Of a DNA stretch of 64,000 nt, positions 10,614 to 18,368 are shown piece after piece; the first letter of the stretch is position 1; every line of letters starts with the position of its first letter. Source of the DNA: Cherax quadricarinatus (Eukaryota; Arthropoda; Malacostraca; Decapoda; Parastacidae); the NCBI RefSeq assembly GCF_038502225.1, contig NC_091300.1, forward strand, positions 43,941,688 through 44,005,687, given 5' to 3'. A program made the translations under genes and the position numbers. The notes under the pieces are model-generated. The model was not told the DNA's origin. It saw only the letters and a program-made list of their open reading frames with translations, and ran no database searches.

Positions 10614-10956
10614 CTGTCTCAGTGCTGGAGGCAACGATGTTGGCAGACGTAGGAGTGAGGACCTGATTAGCAGGTATAGGTCAGCAATAGAAATAATTAG
10701 AAGTAAGGGTGGGAACCCTCTCATATGTGGTATTTTGCCAGGGAGGGGAGTTGGAAGTGAATGGTTGTCCAGGGCAATTGGTGTCAATTGCTGGCTGGAC
10801 AAATACTGTAAGGAAAATGCGGTAACATTCATTGACAACTGGGACCTCTTCTATGGCAGAGATGACATGTATGCTAGGGATGGGGTTCACTTATCTAGGT
10901 GTGGGGTGGGAGCACTGGCAACTGCAGTGGAGGGAGCAGTTAGGACTTTAAACTAG
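10614..10956 (+). pseudogene. LINE-A ORF1, C-terminal half only
   Basis: Keeps SAGGNDVG, the ILPGRGVGSEWLSRAIGVN segment and the DGVHLSRCG block of the SGNH esterase, and ends at a TAG 14 nt before the ORF2 ATG. The catalytic Ser block (GDSQ) and the N-terminal coiled coil are lost through 5' truncation. An upstream open frame from 10504 crosses into antisense LINE-B sequence and is not real protein. Confidence 0.85.
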
Positions 10957-10970
10957 GAATAGTTAGTGGT

Positions 10971-13910
10971 ATGGGTTTTGGCAGGAAAACAGTGAAGTCC
11001 CAGTGTAGTAATATTACGAGTTCTAGGGAAACTAGTAATAATAAGAACGAGATAGATATTGAAAAGCCAGGGACCTTGGGTGATAAGGACAGTAATAGGT
11101 TTAGTAGGAAAATAGAAATGAGCAGGAAGGGTAAAGAGAAAGGAGAGTCTTTCAATGTTTATTATGCTAATTGCCGTAGTGCTAGGAATAAGATGGACGA
11201 GTTGAGATTAGTTGCTAATGTAGGTAACATTGATGTATTTGCCTTAACTGAGACGTGGTTTAATTCAAAAAGTCGGGACATGCCTGCGGAATGTCATATT
11301 CAGGGTTTTAAATTGTTCCAAGAAGATAGAAGTATTGGGAGGGGGGGTGGGGTGGCATTGTATGTCCGAGATCGCTTGAACTGTTGCATAAAAACGGGTA
11401 TTAAGTCTGAAGTAACACATACAGAGTCTGTTTGGATAGAATTTTCAGAGGGGCATGAAAAACTGATTTTAGGAGTGATATACCGTCCCCCTAACTTAGA
11501 TAGGGACCAAGGGAAACTACTATGGGAGGAAATTGTTAAGGCCACAAGGCACGATAATGTAGTAATTCTAGGAGACTTTAACTTTAGTCATGTTGATTGG
11601 AATTTCTTGACTGGGAATTTAGAATCGTACGACTTCTTAGAAGTATTTCAGGATTGTTTTTTGAAGCAGTTTGTGACAGAACCTACAAGGGGAAATAACC
11701 TGCTTGACTTAGTTATGGCAAACAATGAATCCCTTGTTAATAATTTAGAAATTTCAGAGGAACTGGGTGCTAGCGACCACAAGTCAATTACATTTAGCAT
11801 TGAATGGAAGTACGATAGTAGCGATAACTCAGTAACAGTCCCAGATTTTCGCTTAGCAGATTACGATGGGCTTAGAGAACACTTATCATCTGTTGACTGG
11901 GGTAACGAAGAGAGCTATCAATATGACAGTTTTCTGAACACTATACATGCTGCTCAAAGAGCGTTTATCCCATATAAAGAAATTAGATCAAATAGAAATG
12001 ACCCAAAATGGATGAATAATAGGCTCAAATATCTACTAGGGCATAAGAAAGGAATTTATAGGCGTATCAAAAGAGGTGAGGGTCATCTTATGAATCAGTA
12101 TATTGACATTAAGAGGGACATTAAAAAGGGGATAAGAAAAGCTAAAAGGGACTATGAAATTAAAGTTGCTAGGGATTCTAAAACTAACCCAAAAAGTTTT
12201 TTCCAGGTCTATAGAACAAAAGTTAGAGATAAGATAGGTCCCCTTAAAAATAACTATGGGCACCTTACTGACAATGAGAATGAAATGTGCTTGATTTTAA
12301 ATAATTATTTTCTCTCAGTTTTTACACAGGAAGACACTAACAATATTCCAGTAATTAATTTTTACAGTGGGCTAGAAGAAGATAAATTATGTAACATCAC
12401 AGTCACTAGTGAGATGGTTGTGAGGCAGATAGACAGACTGAAGCAAAATAAGTCGCCGGGTCCTGATGAGGTTTTTTCAAGGGTTCTTAAGGAATGCAAA
12501 ATGGAACTCTGTGAACCATTAACTAATATTTTTAATTTATCTCTTCAAACAGGTGTAGTGTTTGATATGTGGAAGATGGCTAATGTAACTCCTATTTTTA
12601 AAACAGGGGACAAGTCGTTACCGTCAAATTACCGTCCAATAAGCCTGACCTCAATTGTAGGCAAATTACTAGAGTCAATTATAGCTGAGATTATAAGAAG
12701 CCATCTCGATAAGCATAGCTTGATTAATGATACTCAGCATGGATTCACAAGAGGCCGGTCTTGTCTAACTAATTTATTAACTTTCTTCAGTAAAGCTTTT
12801 GAGGCTGTTGACCACAATAAAGAATTTGATATTATTTACTTAGATTTTAGTAAGGCTTTTGATAGAGTTCCGCACCATAGACTGTTAAAGAAAGTGGCAG
12901 CTCATGGCATTGGGGGAAAAGTGCTCTCGTGGATCGAGTCATGGCTCACTGACAGGAAGCAGAGAGTGTCCATAAATGGGGTTAAATCCGAGTGGGGATC
13001 TGTAACAAGTGGCGTTCCACAGGGATCAGTCTTGGGCCCGTTGTTATTTATAATATATATCAATGATCTTGATGAGGGAATTACTAGTGATATGAGCAAA
13101 TTCGCCGATGACACAAAGATAGGTAGGATAATTGATTCAAACGTAGATGTTAGGGAACTTCAGGAGGATTTAAACAAACTCTATTCTTGGTCAGAAAAGT
13201 GGCAGATGCAGTTCAATGTAGATAAATGCAAGGTTCTGAAGCTTGGGAGTGCCCATAACCCTAGTACTTATAAATTAAATGATGTAGAACTTAGCCATAC
13301 AGATTACGAAAAGGACTTGGGGGTTATGGTGAGCAGCAACCTTAAACCAAGACAGCAATGCCTAAGCGTACGTAATAAGGCAAATAGATTACTGGGATTT
13401 ATATCAAGAAGTGTAAGCAACAGAAGTCCAGAGGTCATACTGCAGCTTTATACATCATTAGTAAGGCCTCACCTTGATTATGCAGCTCAGTTCTGGTCTC
13501 CGTATTACAAAATGGACATAAATTCGTTAGAAAACATTCAGCGTAGGATGACTAAATTAATACATAGCATCAGAAATCTTCCTTATGAAGAAAGATTGAA
13601 GACTCTTAAGTTACATTCACTTGTTAGACGAAGAATGAGAGGAGACCTGATCGAAGTGTATAAGTGGAAGATAGGTATTAATAAAGGGGATATTAATAAG
13701 GTCTTGAGGATGTCTCTCCAAGAGAGAACGCGCAGTAATGGATTTAAATTAGATAAGTTTAGATTTAGAAAGGACATCGGAAAGTATTGGTTTGGAAATA
13801 GGGTAGTTGATGAGTGGAACAGTCTACCTAGTTGGGTTATTGAGGCTGGGACTTTGGGTAGTTTCAAATCTAGGTTGGATAAGTACATGAGTGGGATGGG
13901 TTGGATTTGA
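10971..13910 (+). CDS. LINE-A ORF2: endonuclease-reverse transcriptase (intact, 979 aa)
   Basis: Full-length open frame. The APE endonuclease spans roughly residues 60-280 (ALTETW, ILGDFNFSHVDW, GASDHKS). The RT spans roughly 480-760 with [45 protein letters not shown] and the catalytic KFADDTK. The C-terminal CR1-type region has LHSLVRRRMRGDLIEVYKWK and ends YMSGMGWI. There are no stops or frameshifts, so the enzyme could be made if transcribed, but the copy has no promoter of its own. It stands in sense orientation inside the esterase intron. Confidence 0.92.
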   Translation: MGFGRKTVKSQCSNITSSRETSNNKNEIDIEKPGTLGDKDSNRFSRKIEMSRKGKEKGESFNVYYANCRSARNKMDELRLVANVGNIDVFALTETWFNSKSRDMPAECHIQGFKLFQEDRSIGRGGGVALYVRDRLNCCIKTGIKSEVTHTESVWIEFSEGHEKLILGVIYRPPNLDRDQGKLLWEEIVKATRHDNVVILGDFNFSHVDWNFLTGNLESYDFLEVFQDCFLKQFVTEPTRGNNLLDLVMANNESLVNNLEISEELGASDHKSITFSIEWKYDSSDNSVTVPDFRLADYDGLREHLSSVDWGNEESYQYDSFLNTIHAAQRAFIPYKEIRSNRNDPKWMNNRLKYLLGHKKGIYRRIKRGEGHLMNQYIDIKRDIKKGIRKAKRDYEIKVARDSKTNPKSFFQVYRTKVRDKIGPLKNNYGHLTDNENEMCLILNNYFLSVFTQEDTNNIPVINFYSGLEEDKLCNITVTSEMVVRQIDRLKQNKSPGPDEVFSRVLKECKMELCEPLTNIFNLSLQTGVVFDMWKMANVTPIFKTGDKSLPSNYRPISLTSIVGKLLESIIAEIIRSHLDKHSLINDTQHGFTRGRSCLTNLLTFFSKAFEAVDHNKEFDIIYLDFSKAFDRVPHHRLLKKVAAHGIGGKVLSWIESWLTDRKQRVSINGVKSEWGSVTSGVPQGSVLGPLLFIIYINDLDEGITSDMSKFADDTKIGRIIDSNVDVRELQEDLNKLYSWSEKWQMQFNVDKCKVLKLGSAHNPSTYKLNDVELSHTDYEKDLGVMVSSNLKPRQQCLSVRNKANRLLGFISRSVSNRSPEVILQLYTSLVRPHLDYAAQFWSPYYKMDINSLENIQRRMTKLIHSIRNLPYEERLKTLKLHSLVRRRMRGDLIEVYKWKIGINKGDINKVLRMSLQERTRSNGFKLDKFRFRKDIGKYWFGNRVVDEWNSLPSWVIEAGTLGSFKSRLDKYMSGMGWI

Positions 13911-14060
13911 GTGGGACTTTCACATCAGAGCTTATTTCTTGGGTGGCATTGAAAATTGGGTAGGGCAAATGTTTTGTTAGTGGGATGAATTGTAAAGGAC
14001 CTGCCTAGTATGGGCCAGCAGGCCTCCTGCAGTGTTCCTCCTTTCTTATGTTCTTATGTT

Positions 14061-14420
14061 ATCCCCAAAGCAGCTCAGGGTCTGTGACCTCACGTGACGG
14101 CTTAATTAATGTTGTTTTGGTTCTTTTCATAAGTTTGCTACAGACTTCTGGCATCCATCCAGCTGTGGTATTACCCAGAAACTCTCGTCAGTATTACAAC
14201 AGCTGTTTGTTCTGAAGGCTGTTCCTGCAAGCATGTGCCGTGAATGAATGTGGTGTCGCCAGATTTTCTTCAATTCATGATTACTGCTGAAATTTATGAT
14301 GAATATTACACCAGGAAGTGTACAAGTATTGTAGCTTTTAGAAAACATGCTGATTTGAGCATAGCAAAGCCAAGTTAGTAGGATTCTGAAGAGAGTTGAC
14401 GACACTGATGACTGTGGAGC
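14061..14420. other. No recognised feature
   Basis: Sequence between the LINE-A tail and the Tc1-like pseudogene. It may include the left part of the Tc1-like transposon, but I could not find its inverted repeats. Confidence 0.35.
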
Positions 14421-14429
14421 GCTGTGTCG

Positions 14430-15178
14430 AGGAAGATGTAAAAGAAAACGCAAGCCAACACCCCTCTATAATAAGGTTATCAAAAGAAATAGTGTGAAGG
14501 ATCCTAAGGAAACTAGTAAAGATCTATAGAGAAATTTGGCTTCACCTGGCGTAAATGTCGATTCTTCAGTTGTTCAACAAAGGCTCCTTAAAGTTGGCAG
14601 AACTGCCAGAAAGCCAGTAAAGAAACAATTACTAACGGCTGCTATGAAGAAAAAACGGCTGCAGTGGGCACTCGATCATAAGGGATGAATGACAGATGAA
14701 CAGATTAAAGTATTTTCAGATGAGGTGCATTTTGAAATACATGGGACAATGGACACATTCAACAAGCATATTCAACTTTCAACAAGCGCCAACACACCCA
14801 CCTAAGATGATGTTCTGGCGTAGTTTTACTGCTAAAGGTCCTGGACGGCTTGTTATTGATGAGGAAACGATTAACGGTGGCAAATACATGGCAATCCTGG
14901 CAACCCATTTGCTTCCCATTGTGGATAGAAACTTTCGTGATGGATATGGCATTTTCCAGCATGATCTTACTCCATGCCATACTTCCAGAAAAATGCTGAC
15001 ATTCTTCGAAAAGAGTAGGCTAAGCGTCCTAAACTGGTCTGGAAACTCTCCTGATCTCAACCCAACTGAGAATATATGGGCAATAACCAAACGCAGGATC
15101 GCGAAACAAGACTGTTCATCTATTGAGAAGCTAATTGCTGATATTAAGTCCTGGTACCACGACAAAGAACTTCGTTGA
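14430..15178 (+). pseudogene. Tc1-like transposase, decayed
   Basis: Cut-and-paste transposase of the Tc1/mariner superfamily. The N-terminal side (14430-14690) reads like the DNA-binding region (SVVQQRLLKVGRTARKP, KKKRLQWALDH) with internal stops. The first catalytic Asp lies in VFSDEVHFEI near 14710-14740 in one frame. After a frameshift near 14770 a second frame carries PPKMMFWRSFTAKGPG, the second Asp in GIFQHDLTPCHTS and the third acidic residue in SPDLNPTENIW. At least two stops and one frameshift make it inactive. Terminal inverted repeats were not identified. Confidence 0.82.
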
Positions 15179-15374
15179 TTCTTTGCCAAAGCGTATAAAA
15201 ATGCCTATAAAAGGGTACTCATATCTCCTCTTAAATCAATTATCTGCCATATCATTGTCGTGTATTTTTCAAATGAACAATAACTTTCCAAGTAAATGTC
15301 TTATTTGATCATTGTCACAATATGCACACTACTGTATTTCTACTAGTGTCTTTTTCCGCCTACTACTGCTCAAC

Positions 15375-15800
15375 CTCCTCTGTCATCAGTATATAAGCCC
15401 CTTCTCCGTGAATATGCTGCACTTTTGCCATGATTGAAAGGCTGATCACATCGACTCCGGATTGAGGGACCGATTACCTCAAACTCATCTTCCACCTTTT
15501 TCTTCATTGGTCTGAAGAAGCCACTGCCTGGCGAAACTTTTCCGGATTAAAGATTCCCAAATGTTACAAAAATATTTCTTTTGTTTATCCATACGGCCTA
15601 GTCACAGACCGGGCTGCGGGGGCGTTGACCCCCGGAACTCTCTCCAGGTATACGTTACCCTGATTGAGTGACGGTGAAAAGCCTTATTTAATTTGTAATT
15701 TAAATATTAAATTTATATTTTTTGTGTATTTTATAGTGAAACACTAAAATCTTTGTCTGAGAAAAAAATATATACGCTGAATCTAATGTTTCAGACAATG
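15375..15800 (+). mobile_element. Penelope-like/hammerhead element, copy 4, with LINE-G 3' insert
   Basis: TATATAAG at 15390-15397, then the hammerhead-like core at 15512-15537 (CTGAAGA, GCCACTGCCTGGC, GAAAC) about 120 nt later, then TTAAAGATTCCC. The tail is interrupted at 15595-15653 by a 59-bp piece of LINE-G 3' UTR (CACAGACCGGGCTGCGGGGG). An ATAC repeat stands on both sides. The tail resumes as GTTACCCTGATTGAGTGAC, continuous with the uninterrupted copy 2 (minus strand, 5890-6035). Confidence 0.65.
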
Positions 15801-15924
15801 GCTCTCGAAATAAACTAGTACATTTTAAAATGTCATGCTCTAGCACTTCCATATGGCTTTAGTATATCGGATAAGAATTTCACGAATATCAGTCTAATGA
15901 TATCAATGGTATACAATACCGACA

Positions 15925-16440
15925 AGATGATGAGATACATATGTGCAACATCTGTGTATTAACTTCACAGCGGGTGGGGTTAGAATCCATGGCGAGTAAG
16001 CTGTTTGTTTGCATTCGTGTTATTACGATTTCGTGAGTCATCTGTGAATCTTTACTTTGTAGAATTTTCGCCATCCAGTGACTTTATCAATACGTGGACA
16101 TAATCTGAAGACTGTAAAAATATATACAGAAGACAATGGGAGCCGATGTAATCAGTCCGTCATTCTAGGAGTATATGAATGCTCCTTGAATGCCTTCGTC
16201 TGCTGCACATCATCTGACTCCAGTATATAAGCGCTAATCTTCCTGCCTGAGCTTCAGATTCTTCAAGACTACGGTGCTCATCACCTGCTTCTAGGCTGAG
16301 GGACTGATGTCCTACACTTCCACTGTTTTCGCTATATATTTCTACAGTCTTCAGATTATATCCATTAACTGATAAAGCCACTGGATGGCGAAATGTCTTC
16401 AAAGTAAAGATACCCAGATATTGCACATGTCAAATTCAAA
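15925..16440. mobile_element. Penelope-like/hammerhead inverted pair, copy 5, with SINE fragment
   Basis: Left arm (minus orientation) about 15925-16165 and right arm (plus) about 16300-16440, separated by a unique centre with TATATAA at 16224-16230. Hammerhead-like cores lie at 16089-16064 (minus) and 16369-16394 (plus; CTGATAA, GCCACTGGATGGC, GAAATG). Both have A in place of the G8 equivalent, so cleavage is unlikely. The left arm is split at about 15978-16040 by part of a tRNA-derived SINE (GGTTAGAATCC box, then TTTGTTTGCATTCGTG), matching the SINE tail at 17866-17899. Confidence 0.65.
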
Positions 16441-16803
16441 TTCATCACGAGTCTAATGGTTTCCATGATATGGCAGAGAGACTAGTAATGAAAACCCTTC
16501 TTGCTCTCACGTTGACCCAAGCAATGGTAAACTATAGACAACATAAGTTTCGGAGGAAATAATGTTTAATTTTCACGGTGCTATAACTGGGTGTTACGTA
16601 CAGGTGACACTTGAGTATTTTTTAGATACACCTTCTAGGCCTCTTATATCCGTTGAGGTACAGAGGTTGTTACAGGGGGATACCCTAGTGGATTGTGCAG
16701 CAACTGAAACTCCTGATTTGTTAAGCACCTGTCCTTGCTTTATTACTGTAAATATTGTTGTTGCACGCGGTCCACAATTCTGATAACTTTCATCTTTTCC
16801 CAG
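16441..16803. other. Intron end before the last esterase exon
   Basis: No repeat is recognised. It ends in a pyrimidine-rich tract and the acceptor TTTCCCAG at 16796-16803. Confidence 0.45.
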
Positions 16804-16893
16804 TCTGGTGACTTCCTGAAGACGCTGCCCACTTTGCAGAACTTCATCCTGTTCCCAGACAAAGTGACATCAACCGTCATCAAGGCAGTGTAG
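16804..16893 (+). CDS. Carboxylesterase, last coding exon
   Basis: Encodes SGDFLKTLPTLQNFIL and ends KAV followed by TAG. The FLKTLPTxQN string matches the end of carboxylesterase domains (FWxxLPTKQN). The exon starts in phase 0, exactly as the donor at 3228 requires. It is 13.6 kb away, with only mobile elements in between. A consensus donor (AGG|GTAAGT) lies at 16914, 21 nt after the stop, so the 3' UTR may contain an intron. Confidence 0.8.
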   Translation, partial: SGDFLKTLPTLQNFILFPDKVTSTVIKAV

Positions 16894-17106
16894 AACTATG
16901 ACTACAACTAAGGGTAAGTTTACCTAGGCAAGAAACTCACCTAAATTCTTAGTTCTCTCGTTACTTGTTCAGGGTCTTCCATAAACAAGTTTGGATTACC
17001 GTAGATCTACTGTGAGATGGGTTGCTTACTATAACTTTCCAGTTAACAACTGACAAACTAGCGGGTTTTACTATTTTTATTTAAACAGATTCTGACTATC
17101 CTGGAA

Positions 17107-17112
17107 AATAAA
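17107..17112 (+). terminator. Candidate poly(A) signal for the carboxylesterase
   Basis: AATAAA 214 nt after the stop codon. It is the first such hexamer downstream, but chance occurrence in A/T-rich DNA is possible. Confidence 0.35.
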
Positions 17113-17334
17113 ATTATTTGACTATTCACCTCACTTTCCCATTTAAACGCCTATATATAATTTGCTCGTTCATTGTCTGTAAGACTAAAACTTTGTTATT
17201 CGGCCAGATTTGAATGAAGTGTCTTATGGTTTCTGGTCTTCTACTGTTTCTGTGCAGTGCGCTAAATCACCCATATATGTTTAAGCACTTTTTACGAATA
17301 ACAGGGATGAAGGGGTCATATAAAATTTAATGTC

Positions 17335-17940
17335 TAACCATGTGTAGTATCTAGACACTTGGGGATCTATACTGTAGAGACGTTTCGCACATCAGTGACT
17401 TTGTCAGTCCAGTAAAGAGAATAATACCGGAGATGGTAGAAAATATTAAGCTTGAGGCTGACAGTCTCAGTCTTGAGAGGTGTGGATGCCCGAGGATGAG
17501 GACTTAAGACATTAGAGGTGAAGCAGTTTAGAAACAGCGGCGTCACAGGTGACATGAGCCCACCAAACCATACCCCCGGCCGGGATTGAACCCGCGGTCG
17601 TAGAGTCTCAAAACTCCAGCCCGTCGCGTTAGCCACTAGACCAGCTAGCCACAATAAGATTCATCCAACACGGCCACGCTAGCTGGAGATTCGTCTGTAA
17701 AAACTTGCATTTGTGGTCACAGAGGTGCCTGTGCTAACCTTCCTATGGTGTAGAAATATACCTAGTTGGATGAATCTTATTGTGGCTAGCTGGTCTAGTG
17801 GCTAACGCGACGGGCTGGAGTTTTGAGACTCTATGACCGCGGGTTCAATCCCGGCCGGGGGTATGGTTTGTTTGCAATCGTGTCATTACGATTTCTTGAG
17901 ACATGAGCCCGTTAGTGGAAGTAGGTCATGCCTAGGTCAG
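17335..17940 (-). mobile_element. Penelope-like/hammerhead element, copy 6, split by an inverted SINE dimer
   Basis: On the minus strand a hammerhead-like core lies at 17406-17381 (CTGACAA, GTCACTGATGTGC, GAAACG). It is followed by the CTACAGTATAGATCCCCAAG segment, where other copies have AATAAAGATACC. Upstream element sequence is cut at 17561 by the 338-bp SINE dimer and resumes at 17900 (GACATGAGCCC repeated on both sides). The core has lost the G8 equivalent. Confidence 0.6.
17562..17899. mobile_element. Inverted tRNA-derived SINE dimer
   Basis: Two tRNA-like units face away from each other. The left arm 17564-17669 (minus) and right arm 17765-17870 (plus) are complementary over 106 bp with about one mismatch, around a 95-bp loop. 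Each unit has an A box (TGGTCTAGTGGCTAACG) and a B box (GGGTTCAATCCCG) at tRNA-like spacing. The right unit continues with the tail TTTGTTTGCAATCGTG...TCTTGA. The 11-bp repeat GACATGAGCCC at 17551-17561 and 17900-17910 is a target-site duplication for the whole dimer. I reject a functional tRNA gene because of the flanking duplication and tail. Confidence 0.75.
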
Positions 17941-18368
17941 CGTTACTTGTAGAAGAATTGTGTACCAAGATGTTGCTGTGTCGGACAAATACTCTTTATT
18001 AATGGTTAACAGAATCGACAAATAGATGGAAAAGCAGCGATTTACAAAAATGTTTTTGAAATTAATATTCCAGTGTAAACCGAAGACATTTACAGTAATT
18101 TACATGTCATTTTCTTCTTTTCTGTGACTGTCTAGCATTTTTCTAAAAATACAATAATACATTTTGCTTTCAGAAGACAAATCAGTCCACAGTCCCAAGC
18201 ACAAGTCCACATAATGCTGGTCAGATGACGTGACAACACCCACACAAAACTTCGTCCACTGGTAATTTTTCAGGTGAAAACTGAGCCTCTCATTTCTTCA
18301 AAAATTAAATGTACGATAAATACAGTTGTTTAAATCTTAGTTCCTGTTCTCTTAGCAGTCACTAGATA
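17941..18368. other. No recognised feature
   Basis: A/T-rich sequence without ORF or repeat relatives in the window. It leads directly into the 32-bp tandem array. Confidence 0.4.

Larger units (their letters stand above)
10614..14060 (+). mobile_element. LINE-A, CR1-like, 5'-truncated copy with intact ORF2
   Basis: Begins inside ORF1 at the codons for CLSAGGNDVG (about 10614), so the coiled coil and the Ser block of the esterase are gone. The rest of ORF1 (to 10956) and all of ORF2 (10971-13910) are open. The 3' UTR is followed by TTCTTATG repeats ending at about 14060. It is very similar to the 32.5-36.6 kb copy, differing at scattered sites. It is joined head to head to LINE-B. Confidence 0.9.

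Noticed and set aside
10335..10838. A single 167-codon minus-strand protein
   Set aside because: It fuses antisense LINE-A with the true LINE-B ORF1 start. Only the part from 10604 downward belongs to LINE-B.
10504..10956. A 150-codon plus-strand ORF with its own start at 10504
   Set aside because: The first third is antisense of LINE-B ORF1. Real homology to LINE-A ORF1 begins at about 10614.
6561..14060. Twin priming as the cause of the LINE-B/LINE-A inverted pair
   Set aside because: Twin priming inverts part of one element. Here two distinct subfamilies, each with its own 3' end, meet head to head.
17562..17870. A pair of functional tRNA genes
   Set aside because: They are part of a 338-bp unit with one target duplication and a SINE tail, and the cloverleaf ends are not clean.
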